From Curtobacterium pusillum (GTDB lineage Bacteria; Actinomycetota; Actinomycetes; Actinomycetales; Microbacteriaceae), in NCBI RefSeq assembly GCF_007680845.1, contig NZ_VEIY01000004.1, positions 62,001 to 126,000 of the forward strand: a DNA stretch of 64,000 nucleotides, in the 5' to 3' direction. The notes under the pieces are model-generated. The model ran no database searches. It saw nothing but the letters and a program-made list of their open reading frames with translations, and was not told the DNA's origin. Shown piece after piece: positions 39,431 to 47,336 of the stretch. Within the stretch, counting starts at the first letter, position 1; the number at the start of each line of letters is the position of its first letter. The position numbers were made by a program, and so were the translations under genes.

Positions 39431-42153
39431 GGTCCGGCCTCCCACGCGTCGCCTCCGCTCCGGCTCCGGCGACGCTCCCGCCGCCCCTGCCCGGACTCGA
39501 CCCGGCGTGGTCCCGGCTCGTGACGGTTCCGTCGTCGGTCCCGTCGTCGGTCCCGGGAGGCGCGGATCGCCCCGCCCGGACCTGGCACCTCCTCGACACG
39601 GCCGGCTCCCTGGCGGCGCTCGGCGTGGAACCCGTCGGCACGCTGCTGTGCGTGCACGGCAACCCGACGTGGTCGTACCTGTGGCGCTCGGTGCTCCGCA
39701 CCTCGCTCGAGGTCGCCGCCGCCGGCGGACCCGCGTGGCGGGTCGTCGCGGTCGACCAGCTCGACATGGGCTTCTCGGAGCGCACCGGGGTCCAGCGGGC
39801 GCTGCCGCAGCGCGTCGCCGACCTGGGCGCCCTGACCGACGAACTCGGACTGACCGGGCCCGTCGCCACCCTCGGCCACGACTGGGGCGGTGTGGTCTCG
39901 CTCGGCTGGGCGGTCGACCACCCGGACCTCGTGGTGGCCGTCGCGACGTGCAACACCGCCGTGCACCAGCCCGACGACGCTCCGATCCCCGCACCGCTGC
40001 GGTTGGCCCTGCGCCCGCAGCTGCTCGGCCGGGCGACGGTCCTCACGCCGGCGTTCCTCGAGACGACCCTGGCGATCGCGCACCCGAGGCTCGACCGTGG
40101 CGTCGCCGACGCCTACCGGGCGCCGTACCGCGGGGCTGCTCGGCGCGGAGGCATCGGCGGCTTCGTGGCCGACATCCCCGTCGACGCCGCCCACCCGAGC
40201 GCGCCGGAGCTCGACCGGATCGCCGCGGGGGTCGCTGCGCTCGACGTCCCCGCGCTCCTGCTCTGGGGGCCGCGCGACCCGGTGTTCCTCGAGCGGTACC
40301 TCGACGACCTGACCGAGCGGCTCCCGCAGGCCGACGTCCACCGCTTCGAGGGCGCCGGGCACCTGCTGCCGGACGACGCCGACGTCGCCGGGACGGTGTT
40401 CGACTGGCTCGGCAACCGCCTGCCGGAGGGCCACGTGCCCGCCGGGGCCGAGCCGCGCCTCCCGTCCGACGACCGTGGGAGCGACACCGGCACCGACGCG
40501 AGCCGCCCGCTGTGGGCGGCGTTGGACGACCTGCGCGACAGCGACGACGCGGCCCTCGTCGAGATGGCCGTCGCCGGCGGCCCCCGCACCGTGTCGTGGC
40601 GACTGCTCGCCCGCCGTGTGGACGAGATCGCCGCCGGACTCGTCGACCTCGGCGTCCGACCCGGCGACCGCGTGTCGCTGCTCGTCACCCCGGGCGCCGA
40701 CCTGACCGCCGTCCTCTACGCCTGCGTGCGGATCGGAGCGGTCGTCGTCGTGGCCGATGCCGGCCTGGGACTCCGCGGACTGACCCGAGCCGTCCGCGGA
40801 GCCCGTCCCGACTGGATCATCGGCGCGCTGCCGGGCCTCGGTGCCGCTCGCGCGCTCGGCTGGCCCGGGCGACGCATCGCGACCCTGGCGCTCCCCGCGC
40901 CCGCTCGTCTTGCGCTCCGCGTCGAGCACTCACTCGTCGACGTCGCTCGGCGCGGTGCCGTGCGTCTCGCCGCCGGTGTCGCGCTGCCGGAGGCGCCGTC
41001 GTCCGACGCACCCGCGGCCGTGCTCTTCACGTCGGGGTCGACCGGCCCGGCGAAGGGCGTCGTCTACACGCACGGGCAGCTCGGAGCCGTGCGGGACGCC
41101 CTCGCGACCCAGTACGACATCGGGGTCGGGACCGGCCTCGTCGCCGGGTTCGCTCCGTTCGCGCTGCTCGGACCCGCGCTCGGTGCCCGGTCGGTCGCGC
41201 CGGACATGGACGTCACCGCCCCGCGGACGCTGACGGCTCGCGCTGTCGCCGACTCCGTGGCGGCCGCCGACGCGACCGTGGTGTTCCTGTCGCCGGCGGC
41301 GCTCGCGAACGTCGTCGCGACGGCGTCCGCGCTCACCGATGCCGACCGTGCGGCGCTCGGCCGCGTGCGGCTGTTCCTGTCCGCGGGTGCTCCAGTGTCG
41401 GCGGCGCTGCTGACCGCCGCGACCGCACTCATGCCGAACGCGAGCGCCCACACGCCCTACGGGATGACCGAGGGGCTGCTCATGACCGACGTCGACCTCG
41501 ACGGGGTGCGCGCCGCGGCCGGTGCCGACCAGGACGGGATCTGCGTCGGGGTCCCGGCCGCGAACGTCCGCGTGCGGATCGCGCCGCTCGACGACGACGG
41601 CGAGCCGACGGGCGCCCTGACGGACGACCCCGGCGTCACCGGCGAGATCGTCGTCGCCGCGCCGCACGTCCGGGATCGCTACGACCGGCTGTGGCGGCAG
41701 AACCGGGTGTCGCGCCTCGGCGTGGCCGACCCGCGCGGACACCGCACCGGTGACGTCGGACACCTCGACGCCGCCGGGCGACTCTGGGTCGAGGGTCGGC
41801 TGCAGCACGTCATCACGACGCCGGGCGGGGTGGTGACCCCGGTCGGTCCCGAGCAGCGGATCGAGCGCGTCGACGGTGTCGGCCGTGCCGGACTCGCGGG
41901 CACCGGGCCGCGCGGCACGCAACAGGTCGTCGCCGTCGTGGAGACGACCGGTCAGCGGCGCGCTCGACGTCCCGCGCTCGCCGAGCCCGGCCTCGCCGCA
42001 GCGGTCCGGGCGGCCGCCGGCGTCCCCGTCGCCGCCGTGCTGACCGTGCCCGAGCTGCCGACCGACATCCGGCACAACTCGAAGGTCGACCGTGCTCGCC
42101 TGTCCCGGTGGGCGACCGCCGTGCTCGCCGGTGGGCGGATGGTCCGGCCGTGA
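39427..42153 (+). CDS. oleBC: OleBC fusion: beta-lactone decarboxylase plus beta-lactone synthetase
   Basis: 908 aa. N-terminal OleB (about 20-335): alpha/beta hydrolase of haloalkane-dehalogenase type with nucleophile D152 in LGHDWGG and H312 in GAGHLLPDD. C-terminal OleC (about 355-905): acyl-AMP-ligase fold with P-loop TSGSTG (535-540), PYGMTEG and RTGDVGHLDAAGRLWVEGR. OleC makes a beta-lactone from the 2-alkyl-3-hydroxy acid; OleB then expels CO2 to give the cis-alkene. The fused form is known in Micrococcus and relatives. The inter-domain linker is encoded partly by a family 1 repeat arm (40453-40470). GTG start overlaps the oleA stop. Confidence 0.92.
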   Translation: MRSGLPRVASAPAPATLPPPLPGLDPAWSRLVTVPSSVPSSVPGGADRPARTWHLLDTAGSLAALGVEPVGTLLCVHGNPTWSYLWRSVLRTSLEVAAAGGPAWRVVAVDQLDMGFSERTGVQRALPQRVADLGALTDELGLTGPVATLGHDWGGVVSLGWAVDHPDLVVAVATCNTAVHQPDDAPIPAPLRLALRPQLLGRATVLTPAFLETTLAIAHPRLDRGVADAYRAPYRGAARRGGIGGFVADIPVDAAHPSAPELDRIAAGVAALDVPALLLWGPRDPVFLERYLDDLTERLPQADVHRFEGAGHLLPDDADVAGTVFDWLGNRLPEGHVPAGAEPRLPSDDRGSDTGTDASRPLWAALDDLRDSDDAALVEMAVAGGPRTVSWRLLARRVDEIAAGLVDLGVRPGDRVSLLVTPGADLTAVLYACVRIGAVVVVADAGLGLRGLTRAVRGARPDWIIGALPGLGAARALGWPGRRIATLALPAPARLALRVEHSLVDVARRGAVRLAAGVALPEAPSSDAPAAVLFTSGSTGPAKGVVYTHGQLGAVRDALATQYDIGVGTGLVAGFAPFALLGPALGARSVAPDMDVTAPRTLTARAVADSVAAADATVVFLSPAALANVVATASALTDADRAALGRVRLFLSAGAPVSAALLTAATALMPNASAHTPYGMTEGLLMTDVDLDGVRAAAGADQDGICVGVPAANVRVRIAPLDDDGEPTGALTDDPGVTGEIVVAAPHVRDRYDRLWRQNRVSRLGVADPRGHRTGDVGHLDAAGRLWVEGRLQHVITTPGGVVTPVGPEQRIERVDGVGRAGLAGTGPRGTQQVVAVVETTGQRRARRPALAEPGLAAAVRAAAGVPVAAVLTVPELPTDIRHNSKVDRARLSRWATAVLAGGRMVRP
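40453..40470. repeat. Family 1 right arm within the oleB-oleC linker
   Basis: CCGCGCCTCCCGTCCGAC matches the right arm of the intergenic palindromes and encodes the linker residues around EPRLPSDD. Upstream CCGGAGGGCCACGTGCC may be a decayed left arm. Confidence 0.6.
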
Positions 42154-43166
42154 GGGTCCTCGTCACCGGTGCCAGTGGCTTCCTCGGGCGGGCGACGGCT
42201 GCGGCCGTGCGGGATGCCGGGCACGAGGTCCGGACGTTCCAGCGTCGTCCCTCGGGAGTGCCCGGGGTGTCCGACGTCCTCGGCACGATGACCGACGGTG
42301 CCGCCGTCGTCCGTGCGGTGACGGGCACGGACGCCGTCGTGCACCTCGCCGCGAAGGTGTCGCTCGCCGGCGACCCGGCCGACTTCGTCCGCGTGAACGT
42401 CGACGGCACCCGGACGATCGTCGACGCCGCCCGCGCCGCCGGGGTCGAGCGGTTCGTCTTCGTCTCCTCGCCGTCGGTCGCGCACACCGGCTCGTCGCTC
42501 GTCGGTGTCGACGCCGGACCAGCCGAGCCGTCGCGTGCGCGCGGCGACTACGCCCGGACGAAGGCCGCCGCGGAGCTCGTCGCGATCGGTGCGGACGCCC
42601 CCGGGTTCGCGGTCGTCGCCGTCCGCCCGCACCTGGTGTGGGGACCGGGTGACACGCAGCTCGTCGGACGGATCGTCGACCGTGCCCGGTCCGGGCGGCT
42701 GCCGCTCCTCGACTCCGGAGCGGCGCTCATCGACACGCTCTACATCGACAACGCGGCGTCCGCGATGGTCGCCGCCTTGTCGCACGCGGCCGACGAGGGC
42801 GTGCACGGGAACGCGTACGTCGTCACGAACGGGGAGCCCCGGCCGGTCGCCGACCTGCTCGCCGGGATCTGCACCGCGTCCGGTGTGCCCGCGCCGCGGT
42901 GGCACGTGCCGGCCGGGGTGGCCCGGGCCGCCGGGTCGCTCGTCGAGGCCGTGTGGCGGATCCGCCCCGGGCAGGACGAGCCGCCGATGACGCGGTTCCT
43001 GGCGGAGCAGCTGTCAACGGCGCACTGGTTCGACCAGCGCCGGACCCGGCGGGACCTGCAGTGGGCGCCGGCGGTGTCGATCGACGAGGGTCTGGAGCGC
43101 CTGGCGGCTGCGCGTCCGTCTGACGCGGGCCTGCCCGCCGGTCAGACCTCGTCCGCGGCGACGTAG
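42150..43166 (+). CDS. oleD: OleD, NAD(P)H-dependent 2-alkyl-3-ketoacid reductase
   Basis: 338 aa. Extended-SDR Rossmann motif VLVTGASGFLGRATAAAV, HLAAKVSLAGD, a Ser in VSSPSVAHTG, active-site YARTK and VRPHLVWGPGD. It reduces the OleA product to the 2-alkyl-3-hydroxy acid used by OleC. GTG overlaps the oleBC stop, completing a tightly coupled oleA-oleBC-oleD operon. The last 25 bp overlap the convergent gene. Confidence 0.92.
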   Translation: MRVLVTGASGFLGRATAAAVRDAGHEVRTFQRRPSGVPGVSDVLGTMTDGAAVVRAVTGTDAVVHLAAKVSLAGDPADFVRVNVDGTRTIVDAARAAGVERFVFVSSPSVAHTGSSLVGVDAGPAEPSRARGDYARTKAAAELVAIGADAPGFAVVAVRPHLVWGPGDTQLVGRIVDRARSGRLPLLDSGAALIDTLYIDNAASAMVAALSHAADEGVHGNAYVVTNGEPRPVADLLAGICTASGVPAPRWHVPAGVARAAGSLVEAVWRIRPGQDEPPMTRFLAEQLSTAHWFDQRRTRRDLQWAPAVSIDEGLERLAAARPSDAGLPAGQTSSAAT

Positions 43167-43741
43167 ACCCAGGCGGTCGTGCCGGACTCGAGCGTGACCT
43201 CGATCCGCTGGTAGTCGGCGACCTCGTAGCGGTCCACCTCGCGGAGCTGCCACTCGTACCCGAGCACGAGGTACGCGCCCTCGACCCGGTCCTCGGGCGT
43301 CCCGCGCCGCAGGATCGGGTGCCGGTCGGAGCCGCTCGTCCGGATGACCGCGGGGTCGGTGATCGTCACCCAGTCGAGGCGCCAGCCGGGGAGCGCGTCC
43401 TCCACGGTCCGCACGACGCGGCCGAACAGGGCGTCCTGCACGTCGGACTGGCGGAGCGTGCCGGAGGAGAAGACGCGGTGGACGTCGCCGTGGGTGGGCG
43501 CCGGTCGCCGTGGGCGCGCGGGTGCGATGGTCGGCGTCGAGGTCCAGACGATCGCACCGGCCACCCCGGTGAGTCCGAGGTGGAGGAGCCCGACGACGGC
43601 GAGGATGCCACCCCACGCGCCGCTCGCGGTCCCGCCGTGCGCCACGCTGACCCCGACCGCGACGATCCCGACGACGCAGCAGGTGAGCGCGAACGCGCCG
43701 AGACCGATGACCCAGCGTTGCCCGGGGGAGAGACGATGCAC
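43142..43741 (-). CDS. Two-helix membrane protein of unknown function
   Basis: 199 aa. Two hydrophobic helices (about 10-34 and 42-66), a basic Pro-rich linker, then a soluble domain with VFSSGTLRQSDVQDALF, WRLDWVTITDP and YLVLGYEWQLREVDRYEVAD. No family recognised. GTG start six bases after TAGCCT, so probably leaderless. Converges on oleD with a 25-bp overlap. Confidence 0.65.
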   Translation of the reverse strand: MHRLSPGQRWVIGLGAFALTCCVVGIVAVGVSVAHGGTASGAWGGILAVVGLLHLGLTGVAGAIVWTSTPTIAPARPRRPAPTHGDVHRVFSSGTLRQSDVQDALFGRVVRTVEDALPGWRLDWVTITDPAVIRTSGSDRHPILRRGTPEDRVEGAYLVLGYEWQLREVDRYEVADYQRIEVTLESGTTAWVYVAADEV

Positions 43742-43797
43742 GGGCCGAGGCTAACGGATTCCCAGGGCGCCGCTCCGGCCTGGCGACCGCGACGCGG

Positions 43798-44214
43798 TCA
43801 GCCGGTGAAGCGCTCCCAGAGCTCGGTGATGATCGGCCAGACGTCACCGGCGCGGTCGGCGGACCCGACGGCGACGAGGACCACCGGCACGACCGTGACG
43901 GCCAGGGCGACGAGGACCGCGAGCACGACGGCGATCGTCGCCGTGGTTGTGTGCCGGCGGGTGGCCGCGAGGACGAGGAGCGCGAGGACCACGACGGCAC
44001 CGAGCAGCGCCACGACGGTGACCCGGACGAACGGGAACGGCACGAGCCCGGACGTCGTCGCGGTGACGCCGCCGAGGAACCCGACCAGGGGGAGGAAGGC
44101 CCCGAGCGCGGTGGCGAGCACGAGGACGACGCCGATGCCGCTCGCCACCCAGACCCCGCGGGGTCGGGGGCGCCGGGGTCGCGTCCGGCGGTTGCCCGAC
44201 CACGCGGTGGTCAT
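43798..44214 (-). CDS. Last gene of the Asp23 operon: three-helix membrane protein
   Basis: 138 aa. An Arg/Pro-rich cytoplasmic start (NRRTRPRRPRPRG) precedes three hydrophobic helices and a short tail DVWPIITELWERFTG. No family is recognised with confidence. Its ATG overlaps the stop of the Asp23 gene upstream (ATGA), so it belongs to the same operon and may help anchor Asp23 proteins at the membrane (inference). Confidence 0.65.
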   Translation of the reverse strand: MTTAWSGNRRTRPRRPRPRGVWVASGIGVVLVLATALGAFLPLVGFLGGVTATTSGLVPFPFVRVTVVALLGAVVVLALLVLAATRRHTTTATIAVVLAVLVALAVTVVPVVLVAVGSADRAGDVWPIITELWERFTG

Positions 44215-44717
44215 GGGCGGGCCGCGGCCTCGGCGGCTGCGTCGGCCGGACGGGATGCGGCCTCCGTGCCGGCGGACGCCGCGGCGGCACCGCCCAGGGG
44301 CGACGGCTCGTCGTCGAACGGACCGTGCACGTCGAGCACGCGCACGTCGACGCTCGTCGGGAGGCCGGACACCTGCTGCGCCGCGGCCGTGACCTGCTCG
44401 CGGACCTCGTCGGCCACGGCGACCACGGGCTGCGGGTAGGTGACGACCACGGAGACCTGCACGTCGAGCGTGCCGTCCCCCTCGTCGACCTGCACACCGG
44501 CGGTGCCGGCACTCCGGCCGAGCCGCTCGCGGAGCTGGTCCGCGGCACGGGAGGCGATGCCGCCGAGGTGGTGCACCCCGGGGACACCCAGCGCCGTCTC
44601 GGCGACGGTGCGTGCCACGAGCGTCGCGGTGGTGGCGTCGTCGGGGAGCGGCTCCGTCAGTTCGGCGGGCAGGACCACCTCGGTGACCTGGGTGTGCGCG
44701 TTCGGGTCGTGCTGCAT
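44211..44717 (-). CDS. Asp23/Gls24-family envelope stress protein (second copy)
   Basis: 168 aa. The core LVARTVAETALGVPGVHHLG, VQVDEGDGTLDVQVSVVVTY and VREQVTAAAQQVSGLPTSVD fits the Asp23 domain (PF03780). The C-terminus is Ala-rich. Asp23 proteins form a membrane-associated layer linked to envelope stress in firmicutes; in actinobacteria they occur as multi-paralog operons like this one. GGAGGA lies just before the ATG. A 10-bp hairpin separates it from csbD. Confidence 0.85.
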   Translation of the reverse strand: MQHDPNAHTQVTEVVLPAELTEPLPDDATTATLVARTVAETALGVPGVHHLGGIASRAADQLRERLGRSAGTAGVQVDEGDGTLDVQVSVVVTYPQPVVAVADEVREQVTAAAQQVSGLPTSVDVRVLDVHGPFDDEPSPLGGAAAASAGTEAASRPADAAAEAAARP

Positions 44718-44748
44718 GGTTCCTCCTCGTTCGGTTCCGCCGGAACGC

Positions 44749-44779
44749 GTCGGGGCACCCGACTCGCGAGTGCCCCGAC
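44749..44779 (-). terminator. Hairpin between csbD and the second asp23 gene
   Basis: GTCGGGGCAC (44749-44758) and GTGCCCCGAC (44770-44779) form a perfect 10-bp stem with an 11-base loop, 14 bp after the csbD stop. It may partly terminate or protect the upstream messenger within the operon. Confidence 0.6.
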
Positions 44780-44793
44780 ACGGTTCGTGCGAC

Positions 44794-44967
44794 CTACTTC
44801 TCGAAGACGTCCTTGACGTCCTCACCGGTCTGCTTGACGCTGGCGGAGGCCTGGTCCTTCTTGCCCTCGGCGACCTTCGAGTCGTCGTGGGTGGCCTTGC
44901 CGACGGCTTCCTTCGCCTTGCCGGCGAGGTCCTGGGCAGCGTTCTTGATCTTGTCGTCGAGTCCCAT
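44794..44967 (-). CDS. CsbD-family general stress protein
   Basis: 57 aa. MGLDDKIKNAAQDLAGKAKE continues AVGKATHDDSKVAEGKKDQA, the amphipathic Lys/Ala repeat of CsbD (PF05532). Small soluble stress-induced protein of unknown mechanism. GGAAGGA precedes the ATG. Embedded in the Asp23 operon. Confidence 0.88.
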   Translation of the reverse strand: MGLDDKIKNAAQDLAGKAKEAVGKATHDDSKVAEGKKDQASASVKQTGEDVKDVFEK

Positions 44968-45058
44968 GAGGGTTCCTTCCTTCGGTCGGGCGGGTGCCCG
45001 GTGGGTGGTGCTGGAGTGGGTGAGCCGGGAGGCTCGGGGTGCGTCCGTCAGACGGCTG

Positions 45059-45622
45059 TCAGCGGACGCGGGTCGACTTCGCCAGGGCGGAACGGGTCCC
45101 GCCGGTGAGGTGCACGAGCACCGGCACCTGGCGACCGAGGGTCCGGTCGAGGACGGCGACCGCGCGGTCGACGGCGTCGAGCACGGTGACCGCGTCCCCG
45201 CCTCGGCGGACCGCGACACGGATCCGGGCGGCGCGCTGCCGTCGGACGAGGTAGGTGTCGACGCGGGACCCGACGACGTCGCGGACGCCCTCGAGCTCGT
45301 GGTCGACGACGTCCCGGACGAGTGCGACGTTGACCGTGACGGCGTCGTCGCCGGAGCGCTCTCGGACGGCGACGGACGTGCCGCCACCACCGCGGGTGAA
45401 CACCCACACGAGGGCGAGCACGACGACCACGGCGCAGACGGCGACGACGATCCACAGCGAGGACGTGGGCACGTCCAGGCTGCGCGGGAGCTCGACGTAC
45501 GGTGCGATCGCGTCGCGGACGGCGGGCAGGACGCCCGCGCCGACGACGAGGCCGACCACGACGGCGACGAGTCCGAGGACGAGGAGGATGATCCGGTTGA
45601 GGGTCCGGTTGCTCTTGGTCAT
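45059..45622 (-). CDS. AmaP-like membrane anchor of the Asp23 operon
   Basis: 187 aa. Two helices (about 10-30 and 55-77) with a short outside loop are followed by a cytoplasmic domain (TSVAVRERSGDDAVTVNVAL, RVAVRRGGDAVTVLDAVDRA). This is the layout of AmaP (alkaline shock response membrane anchor), which tethers Asp23. Its ATG overlaps the stop of the DUF6286-like gene (ATGA). Confidence 0.75.
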   Translation of the reverse strand: MTKSNRTLNRIILLVLGLVAVVVGLVVGAGVLPAVRDAIAPYVELPRSLDVPTSSLWIVVAVCAVVVVLALVWVFTRGGGGTSVAVRERSGDDAVTVNVALVRDVVDHELEGVRDVVGSRVDTYLVRRQRAARIRVAVRRGGDAVTVLDAVDRAVAVLDRTLGRQVPVLVHLTGGTRSALAKSTRVR

Positions 45623-46194
45623 GCCAGGGTTCCCTTCTCCTCGACGCGCACGCGGACGCTGCGGCCGAACCGTTCGTCGAGCCCGCTGAGGCGGTCGCGG
45701 ACCGCGTCGCGCACGACGGCTTCGTCCACCGGGATCCCCGTGACCGGGACCACTCGGACCTCGGTCCGGCGGCCGCGTGCGGTCGCGGAGGCGTTGCCCT
45801 CCGGGACCCCGGCGGCTGCTCCGGCGGCGTTCGCGGCGGTCGAGGCGACGATGCGGGTGTCGATGATGACGGCACCGCGGTCGTGTTCGACGACGGAGCG
45901 GTGCTGGCGGCCGGGCCCCAGGGCCAGGACGATCAGCACGATGCCGAGGACGACGAGCACGACGGCGACGATCTCGGCGATGGTGACGAACGCGGCGTCC
46001 GGACGGAGCGCTGCACTCACCACCGTCTGCGGGTCGGCGATGAGCGGCGGGCGTCCGATGCCCGCGAGGACCGACTCGGTGCCGACCCAGGCGGCGACGA
46101 GCGCGAGCACCACGAGCGTCACCGCGACGGCGGTCGAGCGGGAGCGGTGGACGCTCCGACGACGGATGCGTCGTTCGACGGAACCGTTGCTCAT
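45619..46194 (-). CDS. DUF6286-like membrane protein
   Basis: 191 aa. A basic N-terminus (ERRIRRRSVHRSRS), two helices (about 22-45 and 71-93) and a C-terminal Asp23-like domain (RGAVIIDTRIVASTAANAAG, VDEAVVRDAVRDRLSGLDER, VRVEEKGTLA). This resembles the DUF6286 proteins found in actinobacterial Asp23 operons. Probably membrane-bound partner of Asp23 proteins. Confidence 0.7.
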   Translation of the reverse strand: MSNGSVERRIRRRSVHRSRSTAVAVTLVVLALVAAWVGTESVLAGIGRPPLIADPQTVVSAALRPDAAFVTIAEIVAVVLVVLGIVLIVLALGPGRQHRSVVEHDRGAVIIDTRIVASTAANAAGAAAGVPEGNASATARGRRTEVRVVPVTGIPVDEAVVRDAVRDRLSGLDERFGRSVRVRVEEKGTLA

Positions 46195-46203
46195 GGTGGC
46201 CTC

Positions 46204-46518
46204 CTAGGCGGTGCGGGTACCGCGCGGACGCACGATCCCGGTGAGTTCGATGTGGGCGCTGCCGACGCGGCGGCCGGTGAGGTCGCCGACGCGCCCCTTG
46301 ACCTCCTCGGCGATCCGGGCCGAGCGGCCGACGACGTCGTCGCCCGCCGCGATCGGCCCGGTGATGTCGAGGGCGAGTGCGCCGGACGCGTCGCCGAGTC
46401 CGACCCGCACCCGCTTGGCGGGGGCGCCGAGCCGTTCGGCCGCGACGGCCCGCGCCAGCGAGGTCAGTGCGCGGGCGGTGATCTCGACGCGGCCCGGGAC
46501 GTCCGGGCCCGCGCTCAC
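46204..46518 (-). CDS. Small soluble Asp23-like protein
   Basis: 104 aa from a GTG overlapping the previous stop (GTGA). RVEITARALTSLARAVAAER, LGAPAKRVRVGLGDASGALA and RIAEEVKGRVGDLTGRRVGS follow the alternating pattern of the Asp23 fold but are shorter than usual. No membrane helix. Likely a divergent paralog within the operon. Confidence 0.65.
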   Translation of the reverse strand: MSAGPDVPGRVEITARALTSLARAVAAERLGAPAKRVRVGLGDASGALALDITGPIAAGDDVVGRSARIAEEVKGRVGDLTGRRVGSAHIELTGIVRPRGTRTA

Positions 46519-46706
46519 CGGGAGCTCCGGCGCCCGGTCAGCACGTCGGCGAGGGCACCGCGGTCGATGCGTCCCGTCACGAGCGCGGCCACGAGGGCCC
46601 CGACCGCGCCGAACACGACCACGAGCACGAAGCCCCAGAAGCCGAACTGGAGTGCCACGACGGCGAGGATCGCCCCGATGAGGGCTCCGATCAGGGTGTT
46701 GCTCAT
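46515..46706 (-). CDS. DUF2273-like small membrane protein
   Basis: 63 aa, two tight hydrophobic helices (LIGALIGAILAVVALQFGFW and VVFGAVGALVAALVTG) and a short basic tail. Small two-helix proteins of this type (DUF2273) accompany Asp23 genes. Its ATG overlaps the asp23 stop. Confidence 0.7.
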   Translation of the reverse strand: MSNTLIGALIGAILAVVALQFGFWGFVLVVVFGAVGALVAALVTGRIDRGALADVLTGRRSSR

Positions 46707-47176
46707 GCGACTCGCGCTTCCTTCTTCTCGTCGTCCTTGCTGCTGTCGTCGTCGTCGCCCGGGATGAAGACGTCCTGGACGGTGACGTTGACCTCGGCGA
46801 CCTCCATGCCGACGATCTGCTCGAGCGCACGGGCGACGCCGGCACGGACGCCGTCGGCGACCTGCTGCAGCGCGACCGGGTACTCGGCGACGATCACGAT
46901 GTCCGCGGCGACCTGCTTCTCGCCGACCTCGACCTTGACGCCCTGGCCGAAGTCGCGCTGGCCGATCGCGTCGCGGAGGGCGCCGATGGCACGGGCTGCA
47001 CCGTTGCCGAGCGAGTGGACGCCGTTCACCTCGCGGGCTGCGATGCCGGCGACCTTCGACACGACGGTGTCGTCGATGACGGTCTTGCCGGTGACGCCGG
47101 CCGAGCCGGTGGGGGTCCCGGTGGTGCGCGCTGCCGCCGTGGTGGTGGTGGCCGGGGTGATGGTGGTGTCAGCCAT
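46703..47176 (-). CDS. Asp23/Gls24-family envelope stress protein (first gene)
   Basis: 157 aa. A Thr/Ala-rich N-terminus, then the Asp23 core: GKTVIDDTVVSKVAGIAARE, VNGVHSLG, KVEVGEKQVAADIVIVAEYP and VARALEQIVGMEVAEVNVTV; acidic-basic tail DDDDSSKDDEKKEARVA. GGAAGG precedes the ATG at about seven bases. First gene of an eight-gene operon ending at 43798. Promoter not identified in the 160-bp gap upstream. Confidence 0.9.
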   Translation of the reverse strand: MADTTITPATTTTAAARTTGTPTGSAGVTGKTVIDDTVVSKVAGIAAREVNGVHSLGNGAARAIGALRDAIGQRDFGQGVKVEVGEKQVAADIVIVAEYPVALQQVADGVRAGVARALEQIVGMEVAEVNVTVQDVFIPGDDDDSSKDDEKKEARVA

Positions 47177-47336
47177 TGTCGTTCCTTCCGTTGTCCCGCC
47201 GGGCGTTCCCAGCGGTTGCTGTTCACGGATGAGACGGGGCACACCAGAGGTTCGTCACACGGGCTGCGACGGATTCAGCGAAGTTCCAGTGACACGGGCA
47301 GGGAAGCGGGTTCTCGTCCCCCACCTGTCGAGGCGC

